Shown here: positions 17,794 through 26,625 of the stretch, one piece after another
Layout: each line of letters opens with the position of its first letter
Numbering within the stretch: position 1 is the first letter of the stretch
Source: Phreatobacter stygius
GTDB taxonomy: Bacteria > Pseudomonadota > Alphaproteobacteria > Rhizobiales > Phreatobacteraceae
DNA: 64,000 bases
Assembly (NCBI RefSeq): GCF_005144885.1
Contig: NZ_CP039690.1
Span: 4,849,001-4,913,000 of the forward strand
Direction: 5' to 3'
Position numbers and translations under genes: made by a program
The notes under the pieces: generated by a model
The model's database searches: none
Told to the model about the DNA's origin: nothing
What the model saw: only the letters and a program-made list of their open reading frames with translations

Positions 17794-19014
17794 CTAGCTT
17801 CCGGTCGCGGCCGCGCGATCGCGCTTGGCGCCCAGCATCTTGAACAGCCGGTCGCGCCGTGCGGCGACGAAGGTGTCGCGGCCGGCCCGTTTGGCCTCGT
17901 AGAGCGCCTCGTCGGCGAGTGACAGCAAAAGCCGGGTGTCGCGACCGACCCGCTTCGACCATTCGGCAAGCCCGACGCTGACCGTGATGCGCAGCGCCTC
18001 GCCCTCCCAGTCCAGCCATTGCTCGCGCGAACTCTCCACCAGCGCGCGGGCAACCGCCTCGGCGGCCTCCAGGGTGGTCGCCGGCAGGATGACGCAGAAC
18101 TCGTCGCCGCCGGTGCGCGCCAGCAGGTCATGGCCGCGCAGCCTGAGCAGCGCGCCGTCGGTGAACTGGCGCAGGCAGGCATCGCCCGCCTGGTGACCAA
18201 AGCGGTCGTTGATGCCCTTGAACCCGTCGAGGTCGATGGCCAGCAACACGAAAGGATGGCCGGTGCGGTTCGAGCGCGAACACTCCTCGTCGAGCCGCTG
18301 GATGAACCGGCGCCGGTTGGCGACGCCGGTCAGGTCGTCGAGCACGGCCAGATGGATGATCTCGCTTCTGAGCCGGTCGATGGTCATCAAGAGGAAGCCG
18401 AAATTCCACACCATGGCGCCGAACAGGGTGGTCAGCAGAAATGCCGACTGGATGCCGTTGAAGGTGAGGAAGCTCAACGGTCCGCCGATGCCGGTCACCG
18501 CCAGCGCCGCGCGCGCGATGTCGCCGACGAGCACGAAGCCCATGGCGGAGGCGGCCAGCATCATGCCGGGCGTGCGGCGCCCTTCGCGCCGGCTCAGCAG
18601 ATCCGCCATGGCGAAGCCGAGCGGAATGCACTGGCCGGCGGAATAGATGACGATCCTGGCTGCCATGTCGTCCTGCCAGACGGTGAACAGGGCCAGTGCC
18701 GCCAGCGACGCCAAGGTGATGGCGGCGGTCGCGAGCCAGGGCCGCTTCTCGCCGAGAAACTGGCGCGTGCCGACCCAGCTCATGCAGGACGCCAGGATCA
18801 AAAGGCCGTTGCCGACAAGGATCGACCCGAGTCCGGCGGTCTCGCCGCGCAGCATGGAGGCGCCGGCGCCGGCCGAGGCGATGAAGGCGCCAGCCATCCA
18901 GATGCGGCCGGCCGCAAGCTTTGGATGGGCGCGGATGACGAACAGCCAGACCAGCCCGATCGCCAGGCAGTTGGCCAGGATGACGACGTAGAGCGTCGGA
19001 ACGTCAACTGTCAT
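17794..19014 (-). CDS. Membrane-bound GGDEF diguanylate cyclase
   Basis: A 406-residue c-di-GMP synthase. About six transmembrane segments in residues 1-200 form a sensory membrane region, followed by the GGDEF domain with an intact active site (RTGGDEFCVILP) and a product-inhibition I-site RGHD five residues before it. The frame is open 31 codons upstream to 19107, but the ATG at 19014 directly precedes the first membrane helix and is preferred. No EAL domain is present. It converges on the MFS gene. Confidence 0.88.
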   Translation of the reverse strand: MTVDVPTLYVVILANCLAIGLVWLFVIRAHPKLAAGRIWMAGAFIASAGAGASMLRGETAGLGSILVGNGLLILASCMSWVGTRQFLGEKRPWLATAAITLASLAALALFTVWQDDMAARIVIYSAGQCIPLGFAMADLLSRREGRRTPGMMLAASAMGFVLVGDIARAALAVTGIGGPLSFLTFNGIQSAFLLTTLFGAMVWNFGFLLMTIDRLRSEIIHLAVLDDLTGVANRRRFIQRLDEECSRSNRTGHPFVLLAIDLDGFKGINDRFGHQAGDACLRQFTDGALLRLRGHDLLARTGGDEFCVILPATTLEAAEAVARALVESSREQWLDWEGEALRITVSVGLAEWSKRVGRDTRLLLSLADEALYEAKRAGRDTFVAARRDRLFKMLGAKRDRAAATGS

Positions 19015-19186
19015 GGTATCGCTTCCGGCCCCTGCCGCGAGCGTCTCCCTGTCGCTCGCACAAGGACGCTCCGCTGGCAAGACAATCCCCTGCAGGCTGT
19101 CATCCATAGCGCGGATATATTAACAGCGGGTCAGGACCGAGCGCGACGGAAAACCGGCGCGGCATCGCCAAGGGGAGACAGCCAGG

Positions 19187-20440
19187 GTGTCCATCATCAT
19201 TGCCGGCGGCGGCATAGGCGGCCTGATCACTGCGCTCGCATTGCACCAGAAGGGTATTGCGGCGAGCCTGCATGAACAGGTGGGCGAGATCCGTCCGCTC
19301 GGCGTCGGCATTAACCTCTTGCCCCATGCGGTGCGGGTGCTGACCGGGCTCGGCCTTGCCGACCGACTTGCCGCGGCGGCCGTGCGCACCAGGGAATTGA
19401 CCTATTTCAACAAGCTGGGCCAGTTGATCTGGAGCGAGCCGCGCGGTCTCGACGCCGGTTATGACTATCCGCAATTCTCCATCCATCGGGGAACCCTGCA
19501 GACCATTCTGCTGGAGGAGGCGGTGGCGCGGCTCGGGCCCGAGCGCATCCGGCTCGGCGAACGTTTCGCCGGCGCCACCGAGACATCGGACGGCAAGGTC
19601 GAGGCCCGCTTCACCGGCCGCAACGGTGACGAGGTCGCCAGACGCCAGGCCGACGTGCTGATCGGCGCCGACGGCATTCATTCGGCGGTCCGGGCGGCGC
19701 TATATCCCGGCGAGGGCGCGCCGATCTGGAACGGCCGCGTGCTGTGGCGCGCGATCACCGAGGATTTCCGCCCCTTCCTGTCCGGCCGGACCATGATCAT
19801 GGCTGGCCACCAGGATCGGAAATTCGTCTGCTATCCCCTGACCACCAGCCCTGACGGGGCCGGACCGGTGCGGATCAACTGGATCGCCGAATTGTCGTTC
19901 GACCGCTCCAAGGGCTGGCGCCGCGAGGATTGGGATCGCACCGCCCGGCTCGAGGACATCGCTCCGCTGTTCGCCGACTGGCGTTTCGACTGGCTGGACA
20001 TTCCAGCCCTGATGGCGGGCGCCCAGACCATCTACGAATATCCGCTGGTCGACCGCGACCCGTTGGAACGCTGGTCGTTCGGCCCGGTCACGCTGATGGG
20101 CGATGCCGCCCATCCGATGTATCCGATCGGCTCGAACGGCGCCTCGCAGGCGATCCTCGACGCCGAGGCGCTGGCCAATGCCATTGCCAGGCTCGGGCCG
20201 ACGCCCGAAGCCTTGCTCGCTTATGAGGCCGAGCGCCGGCCGCCGACCTCGGCGATCGTCCTGGCCAATCGCGGCAATGGCCCGGAGCAGGTGATGCAGC
20301 TTGCCGAGGAGCGGGCGCCCCATGGTTTTGCCGACGTTCACGACGTCATCAGCCGCGCCGAACTGGAGGATATTTCGGCGCGCTACAAACAGGTCGCCGG
20401 CTTCTCCCGCGACAAGGTCAACCGGCCCTCCGGCGGCTGA
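19187..20440 (+). CDS. FAD-dependent monooxygenase/oxidoreductase (PhzS/salicylate hydroxylase family)
   Basis: A 417-residue flavoprotein. It has the dinucleotide motif IIAGGGIGGLITALAL at the N-terminus, the DG motif IGADGIHSAVRA near residue 160 and the FAD ribityl motif LMGDAAHPMYPIGSNGASQ near residue 303. The start is GTG with AGGGGAG about 10 bp upstream. This class hydroxylates aromatic or heterocyclic substrates using NAD(P)H. It stands alone between the GGDEF gene and an MFS exporter of the opposite strand, so no pathway can be assigned. Confidence 0.87.
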   Translation: MSIIIAGGGIGGLITALALHQKGIAASLHEQVGEIRPLGVGINLLPHAVRVLTGLGLADRLAAAAVRTRELTYFNKLGQLIWSEPRGLDAGYDYPQFSIHRGTLQTILLEEAVARLGPERIRLGERFAGATETSDGKVEARFTGRNGDEVARRQADVLIGADGIHSAVRAALYPGEGAPIWNGRVLWRAITEDFRPFLSGRTMIMAGHQDRKFVCYPLTTSPDGAGPVRINWIAELSFDRSKGWRREDWDRTARLEDIAPLFADWRFDWLDIPALMAGAQTIYEYPLVDRDPLERWSFGPVTLMGDAAHPMYPIGSNGASQAILDAEALANAIARLGPTPEALLAYEAERRPPTSAIVLANRGNGPEQVMQLAEERAPHGFADVHDVISRAELEDISARYKQVAGFSRDKVNRPSGG

Positions 20441-20454
20441 CTGGAGACCAGGCG

Positions 20455-21720
20455 CTATCCCGTCAGCGTCTCGGCCCGGCGGACGGCCGGAAACAGCTTC
20501 ATCCAGATGAGCGCCACCAGCACCGTGCCGACGCCGCCGATAACACCGGCGGGCACGGCGCCGATCAGGCCGGCGACCATGCCGGACTCGAATTCGCCGA
20601 GCTGGTTCGACGTGCCGATGAACAGCGAATTCACCGCATTGACCCGGCCGCGCATCTCGTCCGGCGTCGACAGCAGCACCAGCGAATTGCGGATCACCAC
20701 GCTGACATTGTCGGCCGCTCCCATGATCGCCAGCGCGACGAGCGAGAGAACGAGATTGCTCGAGAGCGAAAAGACGATGGTGGCGAGCCCGAACGTGATG
20801 ACGGCGGCGAACATCTTCAGGCCGACCCGCGACTGCATCGACAGCCGCATCAGGACGACTGACATGGCGATCGCGCCGACCGCCGGTGCCGAGCGCAACA
20901 GGCCGAGGCCCCAGGGGCCGGTGTCCAGGATATCGCGGGCGAAGATCGGCAGCAGCGCGGTGATGCCGCCGAGCAGCACGGCGAACAGGTCGAGCGAGAT
21001 GGTGCCGAGGATCAACGGCCGGCTGCGAATGAACAGGACGCCGGAGAACACCGAATGGAAGGTGATCGGCTCGCGGCTGGGCGCCGCGCGTTCGACCTTG
21101 ATGAGCGCGGTCGCGACCGAGGCCGCGGCGAGGCAGAAGGCCGCCAGGCCAAGCGGCAGGCCGGCGCCGAGGGCATAGAGCAGGCCGCCGACCGAGGGGC
21201 CGATAATGGTGGCGGTCTGCATGGCCGAGGACGAGATCGCCAGAGCGCGCGACAGCAGATCGACCGGCAGCAGGGCCGGCAGGAGAGCCGAAAAGGTCGG
21301 ATGCTCGAACGAGCGGGCAGCACCGAGCACCGCGACCGCCGCGAAGATGGCGGGCACCGTCAGCCAGTCCTCGATCACGCCAAGGGTGACCACGGCCAGC
21401 GTCGCGGCTTCGATCACCTGGCACAGCATGACGATGCGGCGCCGGTCGAAGCGGTCGGCGACATGGCCGACCACGAAGGTCAGGAGCACCATCGGTACGA
21501 ACTGGGCGAGCCCGATCAGGCCGAGGTCATAGGCGCTGCCGGTCTTGGCATAGACATGCCAGCCGATCGCCACCGCGGCGATCTGGTAGCCGAGCGACGA
21601 CAGAACCCGCGCGATCCAGAACAGCACGAAACCCCGATGGCGCATCAGCCGGTCGGGCGGCGCGCCCGCCTCCGCGGCGGATGCCGGGTCCGGTTCGGTC
21701 AGGCTCGGCTGCACGGTCAT
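20455..21720 (-). CDS. MFS exporter (EntS/MFS_3 type)
   Basis: A 421-residue transporter with about twelve TM segments, opening with LMRHRGFVLFWIARVLSSLGYQIAAVAIGWHVY as in the enterobactin-exporter group, and GHVADRFDRRRIV in loop 2-3. The frame stays open 72 codons upstream to 21936, but those residues are low-complexity and unlike the family, so the ATG at 21720 is chosen. It is convergent with the monooxygenase and divergent from cas3. Confidence 0.85.
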   Translation of the reverse strand: MTVQPSLTEPDPASAAEAGAPPDRLMRHRGFVLFWIARVLSSLGYQIAAVAIGWHVYAKTGSAYDLGLIGLAQFVPMVLLTFVVGHVADRFDRRRIVMLCQVIEAATLAVVTLGVIEDWLTVPAIFAAVAVLGAARSFEHPTFSALLPALLPVDLLSRALAISSSAMQTATIIGPSVGGLLYALGAGLPLGLAAFCLAAASVATALIKVERAAPSREPITFHSVFSGVLFIRSRPLILGTISLDLFAVLLGGITALLPIFARDILDTGPWGLGLLRSAPAVGAIAMSVVLMRLSMQSRVGLKMFAAVITFGLATIVFSLSSNLVLSLVALAIMGAADNVSVVIRNSLVLLSTPDEMRGRVNAVNSLFIGTSNQLGEFESGMVAGLIGAVPAGVIGGVGTVLVALIWMKLFPAVRRAETLTG

Positions 21721-22020
21721 CGCTTTGGCCTGGGCTCCTGGCGCGGGGCGCCGGACGAGGTATCCAGGCTCGCGCGCGAGCTTCCTAGCCGAGATGCGCC
21801 GATCGCCCAAGCGGCAGGTGCGGGGGAACGCGAAAGTGAAGACGGTCCGTTGCTTGGCCGATGACCGGAGGCACCTGCGTGTCCCAGGCGTTGCGCGGTG
21901 ACGAATGACATTGCTCTGCATGGACTGACAAGACAATCTCGGGGGGCGATGCCTGCGTCCGCGTCGCGGTGCTCAAAAGCGTGGTTGTGGTTCATGCCAT
22001 TGGCGATTGCGGAAGATCGG
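21721..22020. other. Intergenic region between the MFS exporter and cas3
   Basis: This 300-bp divergent gap must carry the promoters of both genes. Two ATGs upstream in the cas3 frame (21994, and a GTG at 21898) are poorly placed. I see no clear repeat, leader-like sequence or hairpin in it. Confidence 0.5.
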
Positions 22021-24636
22021 ATGCCGAGATATCTCGCCCGCTATTGGGGCAAGGCGCGACCGGTCGAAGGAGCTGCGCCGTGGCATCCCCTCGCTTATCA
22101 CAGCCTCGATGTCGCGGCCGCGATGGGCGCCTTGCTGGACCTGCGCCCGCGCTGGCTCGTGGCGATCGCGGCGGCGTCGGATTTGCCTCAGCCGGAGGCG
22201 CGCCGCCGGCTGATCCTTGCCGCGGCCTTGCACGACCTCGGCAAGTTCGCCGAGAATTTTCAACAGAAGGTTCCTGCTCTGCAGCAGGAACTCATGCCCG
22301 GCGCCTTCGCGGCTGATGATGGGCGTGGCCACGGCGAGATGGGCGCCGTCCTCTGGTCCGAGTTGAACGACCGGCGCTTCACCGTGCTCAGGCGCTGGAT
22401 GGCGGCATCCTTCGCGCATCATGGCGCCCCGGTCGCGGAGTCGGCAGGGACGCGCAACGCCATCTCAAGCGCGGCGCGGGCGGATGCCATGGCCTTCATT
22501 GAGGCGATCGCGACATTGATCGGCGTACCCGGCGAACAGCGGGCAGGCAATCTCGCCGAGACCTGGCGTGTCGCCGGGTTGATGATCCTGGCCGATTGGA
22601 TCGGCTCGAACCAGCAATGGTTTGCCTATGAGCCGTCGAACCATGGGCTCGAAGCCTATTGGGCTCTGGCGCAAAGTCGGGCGAAGGCGGCGGTGTCGGA
22701 AGCGCGTCTCGAGGAGGCGGCCAGCGCGGTGCATGTCGATCTCACCACGCTGCTCGGCAGGGATGCCCTGGCCTCGCCGTTGCAGGCCTGGGCCGAGGGG
22801 CAAGGCCCCGCAGCGGGGCCACTGCTCTATCTCATCGAGGACCTCACTGGTTCCGGCAAGACCGAGGCTGCACTGATCCTTGCCCATCGGCTAATGCAGG
22901 CGGGCATGGCCGAAGGGCTCTATTGGGCCTTGCCCAGCATGGCGACCGCCAATGGCCTTCATGCCCGGTTGGACCAGGTCTATCGTAAGCTCTTCGCGTT
23001 GGATGGTGCCGTGCCCTCGCTGGTCCTGGCGCATAGTGCGCGCGACCTGAACGACGGCTTCCAGGCTTCGATCGGCCGCGGCCAGATCCAGTCCTATGGC
23101 GGCGAGGGGGCCGAGGCGATCAGCGCAGAAGCGGCCTGTGCCGCTTTCATCGCCGACGATCGCCGCAAGACCTTCCTGGCACAGGTCGGCGTCGGAACGC
23201 TCGACCAGGCGCTGCTCGCCGTCCTGCCGAGCCGCCACCAGTCGCTCAGGCTCGCCGCCCTGTCGCGACGCGTCCTGGTGGTCGACGAGGCTCATAGCTA
23301 CGACCCCTACATGGCGGTCGGGTTGGAACGGCTGCTCAAGTTCCACCATGCGCTCGGCGGCTCGGCGATCGTCCTGTCGGCGACGCTGACATTGGCGCAG
23401 CGCGAAAGGCTCGCGGCGATCTACGGCACAGTGCAAAAAGCCGCAGCTCGAAGCATGGCTTTTCCGCTCGTGACCCAGACCGGCGCGACCGGCCCGATCG
23501 AAATCCCTCTCGATGCCGCTCGCGGTACGCGCCGCGATCTTCCTTTCCGCCGCTTCGACTCGCCGGAACAGGCCATGACGGCTCTGGTCGAGGCGGCGCG
23601 CGGCGGCGCCTGTGGCGTCTATATCAGGAACACCGTGAAGGACGCCGTGGCAGCCTTCGAGCACTTGCGGGCCGCGGTCGGCGCGGGCGTCACGGTCGAG
23701 CTCTTCCACGCACGTTTCACTCTTGGTGATCGGATGGCCCGGGAGAGCGAAGCGCTTGCCCGCTTCGGGCGGGACAGCCATCCCGAAGAGCGGCGCGGGC
23801 GACTATTGGTCGCCACGCAGGTCGTCGAGCAGAGCCTGGACCTCGACTTCGATTATCTCGTTACCGACCTCTGCCCGATGGATCTGTTGATCCAGCGAGC
23901 GGGTCGGCTGCAGCGTCATGGCCATCGTCCCTCGCGCCCGCCTCCGGAACTTTGGATTGTCGGGCCCGACGCGACCGAGGATGCAGGCGTCGACTGGTAT
24001 GACGTTCCGTTTCCGTATGCGCGTTTTGTCTATCCCGACGCCGGCCAGCTCTGGCGCACCATGCGCGTCCTGACCGACAAGGGCGGCTTGACGCTGGCGA
24101 GCGGTTCGCCGCGCGACCTGATCGAGCCGGTTTTCGGGGCGAAAGCCGTTGCCCATCCTCCCGGGCTCGACGACAGCGCATTGCGGGCCGAGGCCAAACG
24201 GCAGGCCGAGCGCGCCATTGGCCACCTCAACGTGCTCAAGCTCGACGGTTTCGACCGCCAAGCCGGCGCCTGGGACAGCGACGACAAGACGCCGACCCGT
24301 CTTGGTGAGGAAACCCGTATGTTGCGCCTCGCCCGTTGGGCCAATGGCTCTTTGTTGCCTTGGTGCGAGGCTGAAACGGAAGGACGCGCCTGGCGCCTCT
24401 CGGAGATCGCGGTGCGGGCGAGGCGAGTCGCCGAGACCGAGGCGCCGGATCTCGCCGCAGCCGCGGCAATCAAGGCCGCTCAGCAAGGCTGGCCCGGTCG
24501 CTTCGATCCGCCGCCCATCCTGGCCTTGACACCGGGGGCGTTGCCCGGGGTCTGGGAGGGCGCATGGAAGGACGCGCGGGGGCAGCGGCAAGCGGTGCGC
24601 TATTCCCAGGCGACCGGATTGGAGACCATGGCCTAA
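22021..24636 (+). CDS. cas3: CRISPR-associated helicase/nuclease Cas3 (type I-E)
   Basis: Degrades target DNA after Cascade forms an R-loop. This 871-residue protein joins an HD nuclease (His22, His27, His71-Asp72 in LHDLGKFAENF, HHGAPV further on) to an SF2 helicase: Walker A GSGKTEA near residue 277, DEAH box near 422, motif III SATLT, motif VI QRAGRLQRHGH near 625. The ATG at 22021 has GGAAG five bases upstream and begins with MPRYLARYWGKA, typical of the family; earlier starts add an atypical tail. It is separated from the Cascade genes by array 1 and a toxin-antitoxin pair. Confidence 0.95.
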   Translation: MPRYLARYWGKARPVEGAAPWHPLAYHSLDVAAAMGALLDLRPRWLVAIAAASDLPQPEARRRLILAAALHDLGKFAENFQQKVPALQQELMPGAFAADDGRGHGEMGAVLWSELNDRRFTVLRRWMAASFAHHGAPVAESAGTRNAISSAARADAMAFIEAIATLIGVPGEQRAGNLAETWRVAGLMILADWIGSNQQWFAYEPSNHGLEAYWALAQSRAKAAVSEARLEEAASAVHVDLTTLLGRDALASPLQAWAEGQGPAAGPLLYLIEDLTGSGKTEAALILAHRLMQAGMAEGLYWALPSMATANGLHARLDQVYRKLFALDGAVPSLVLAHSARDLNDGFQASIGRGQIQSYGGEGAEAISAEAACAAFIADDRRKTFLAQVGVGTLDQALLAVLPSRHQSLRLAALSRRVLVVDEAHSYDPYMAVGLERLLKFHHALGGSAIVLSATLTLAQRERLAAIYGTVQKAAARSMAFPLVTQTGATGPIEIPLDAARGTRRDLPFRRFDSPEQAMTALVEAARGGACGVYIRNTVKDAVAAFEHLRAAVGAGVTVELFHARFTLGDRMARESEALARFGRDSHPEERRGRLLVATQVVEQSLDLDFDYLVTDLCPMDLLIQRAGRLQRHGHRPSRPPPELWIVGPDATEDAGVDWYDVPFPYARFVYPDAGQLWRTMRVLTDKGGLTLASGSPRDLIEPVFGAKAVAHPPGLDDSALRAEAKRQAERAIGHLNVLKLDGFDRQAGAWDSDDKTPTRLGEETRMLRLARWANGSLLPWCEAETEGRAWRLSEIAVRARRVAETEAPDLAAAAAIKAAQQGWPGRFDPPPILALTPGALPGVWEGAWKDARGQRQAVRYSQATGLETMA

Positions 24637-24779
24637 CGAGTATCCCACGCAGATCGAGCACATGCGCGCCGCGCCTGTCGCTCGGGAAGGCCATTGTGCG
24701 CCCCTGGACCCCCGGAAAAAATCGGTAGCTTTTTCGACATTGCAAATCATGCAATGAATCAAATGGTTATCGGGGATGA
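24637..24779 (+). promoter_or_regulatory. Leader of CRISPR array 1
   Basis: AT-rich leader directly before the first repeat. Positions 24730-24763 are identical over 34 nt to the leader of array 2 and include the inverted repeat CATTGCA/TGCAATG. AATCAAATGGTTA (24757-24769) matches the IHF consensus WATCAANNNNTTR exactly and ends 10 nt before repeat 1. In E. coli type I-E, IHF bends the leader to guide Cas1-Cas2 integration, so this array looks competent for adaptation and is transcribed rightward. Confidence 0.85.
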
Positions 24780-26172
24780 GTGTGCCCCGCCTGCGCGGGG
24801 ATGAACCGTCGATGGCGTCGCAGCCGAAGTCGTGCTCGAGGTGTGCCCCGCCTGCGCGGGGATGAACCGCAGGCCGTGGGGATGGCGTGATGGCCACCGA
24901 CGTGTGCCCCGCCTGCGCGGGGATGAACCGCTGTCGACGATGATCTCGCCATCGAGCAGTTCGTGTGCCCCGCCTGCGCGGGGATGAACCGGGCCTATGA
25001 GTTCGGCAAGATCCTGAAAATCTGTGTGCCCCGCCTGCGCGGGGATGAACCGGCGCTGACGCTGAAGGATGGGCCCGTCACAGCGTGTGCCCCGGCTGCG
25101 CGGGGATGAACCGTCGCCTGGCCCGGGCATCTCAGCCACCGTATTGTGTGCCCCGCCTGCGCGGGGATGAACCGCTTGCGTTTTTCCCGCGCCACCTGTT
25201 TCCGGAGTGTGCCCCGCCTGCGCGGGGATGAACCGCCCTCCAAAACGCCACGATGAACCCGCCGGGAGTGTGCCCCGCCTGCGCGGGGATGAACCGAACA
25301 CATCGACATTTTCGCCGGCGCTGCAGCGGTGTGCCCCGCGTGCGCGGGGATGAACCGGCCGGAGTTCCTGTCGGGTCTGTTCAACGCGGGTGTGCCCCGC
25401 CTGCGCGGGGATGAACCGGCGGTCAGGAGCGTCACCGAATTGAACCGCCAGTGTGCCCCGCCTGCGCGGGGATGAACCGACGGCTAATGTCGCAGTCGGG
25501 CGATATGCGGTGTGTGTCCCGCCTGCGCGGGGATGAACCGGCAGCAGGCCAGCCAGAGCGAGGCCGCGGCCGGTTCGTGATGTGTGTGCCCCGCCTGCGC
25601 GGGGATGAACCGCGCATGGTGATCGTCACGGCCACGCTCGAAATGTGTGCCCCGCCTGCGCGCCGATGAACCGTGTCAACCCGGTCACGAGCCTCGATAC
25701 CGGGGGTGTGCCCCGCCTGCGCGGGGATGAACCGACGGCTAATGTCGCAGTCGGGCGATATGCGGTGTGTGTCCCGCCTGCGCGGGGATGAACCGGCAGC
25801 AGGCCAGCCAGAGCGAGGCCGCGGCCGGTTCGTGATGTGTGTGCCCCGCCTGCGCGGGGATGAACCGCGCATGGTGATCGTCACGGCCACGCTCGAAATG
25901 TGTGCCCCGCCTGCGCGCCGATGAACCGTGTCAACCCGGTCACGAGCCTCGATACCGGGGGTGTGCCCCGCCTGCGCGGGGATGAACCGCGATCCTGGCC
26001 GGCCTCTATTCGAACCAGGGCGTGTGCCCCGCCTGCGCGGGGATGAACCGATCGAGATCTTGCGTGAGGCCGTCGACCACATGTGTGCCCCGCCTGCGCG
26101 GGGATGAACCGGCGTTGATATGGGGGACGCTTTGGAAGGGAAGGTGTGCCCCGCCTAGGCGGGGATGCTGCG
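24780..26172 (+). CRISPR. CRISPR array 1, type I-E, 23 repeats and 22 spacers
   Basis: Repeats are 29 nt, begin GTGTGCCCC and end GGATGAACCG with a CCCCGC/GCGGGG stem, as in type I-E. Starts: 24780 then every 61 nt to 25512, then 25584, 25645, 25706, 25767, 25839, 25900, 25961, 26022, 26083, 26144. Spacers are 32 nt except two of 43 nt (25541-25583 and 25796-25838). Units 25451-25705 are tandemly repeated at 25706-25960. Variant repeats: 25085, 25329 (one base), 25512 and 25767 (C to T), 25645 and 25900 (GG to CC). The last repeat (26144) is degenerate, marking the leader-distal end. Confidence 0.98.
25451..25960 (+). repeat. 255-bp tandem duplication inside array 1
   Basis: Bases 25451-25705 and 25706-25960 are the same four repeat-spacer units, including the 43-nt spacer and the two distinctive mutated repeats. 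The duplication therefore arose after those mutations, by recombination between repeats, and not by new acquisition. Eighteen spacers in the array are unique. Confidence 0.95.
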
Positions 26173-26206
26173 TCCTTGTTGGTAATCCGATCGGAGTGCC
26201 GAAATC

Positions 26207-26235
26207 TTGCAGCTCTTCCTGATACGTACTATTAT
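26207..26235 (+). promoter_or_regulatory. Sigma-70 promoter of the prlF-yhaV pair
   Basis: TTGCAG (26207-26212), a 17-nt spacer and TATTAT (26230-26235) make a near-consensus promoter 25 bp before the antitoxin ATG. It lies immediately downstream of array 1, so the toxin-antitoxin pair has its own promoter. Confidence 0.6.
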
Positions 26236-26245
26236 ACGTATCAGG
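26218..26245. promoter_or_regulatory. Operator palindrome of the toxin-antitoxin pair
   Basis: CCTGATACGTA and TACGTATCAGG form a perfect 11-bp inverted repeat separated by six bases. It covers the spacer and -10 box of the promoter. PrlF-YhaV complexes are known to repress their own promoter, and this is the expected place for the operator. Confidence 0.75.
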
Positions 26246-26259
26246 AAATGGAGACTCCC

Positions 26260-26625
26260 ATGACACGCGCCGAGTTCAAGGGATCGATCACGACCACGGG
26301 CCGTTCCGAAGCCTTGCGGCTCGATAAGGCTTTGTTCAAGGCTCATCCCGAATTCAAACAGCGGGCGAAGATCCGCGCCCACGTTCTGGGGCCGGGCAGC
26401 CTGCTGGTGACGCTGGATGCCGGCGAGGCGGAGCTGGCGCCGGCGGATGCGGTGGAGCATGATCCGGTTGTTGCGGCCTACCTGTCCTTCCTCGAACGCG
26501 ACATGCGCGAACATCCTGAACGCCTGCAGCCCTTCACCGAGGCCGATATCGCGCGCATTCAGGCGCTGACCAGGGATGTCGAGGTTTCCGATGACGATGT
26601 CATTCCCGACGATGTGACCTTGTGA
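26260..26625 (+). CDS. prlF: Type II antitoxin, PrlF (SohA) family
   Basis: A 121-residue antitoxin. The N-terminus (FKGSITTTGRSEALRLDKALFK) fits the AbrB/SpoVT-like swapped-hairpin DNA-binding fold of PrlF, and the rest should hold the toxin. An SD (TGGAG) lies 7 bp upstream. It overlaps the toxin start by 4 bp (GTGA), the usual antitoxin-first order. It sits between CRISPR array 1 and the Cascade operon on the same strand, so it might stabilise the CRISPR locus by addiction. Confidence 0.85.
   Translation: MTRAEFKGSITTTGRSEALRLDKALFKAHPEFKQRAKIRAHVLGPGSLLVTLDAGEAELAPADAVEHDPVVAAYLSFLERDMREHPERLQPFTEADIARIQALTRDVEVSDDDVIPDDVTL

Noticed and set aside
24759-26082. Arginine/glycine-rich repetitive proteins encoded antisense across the arrays (repeating GSSPRRRGT, RFIPAQAGHT, VHPRAGGAH)
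   Set aside because: These are the three reverse-frame translations of the 29-nt CRISPR repeat with spacers between; they are not genes. The same applies across 33207-36216.
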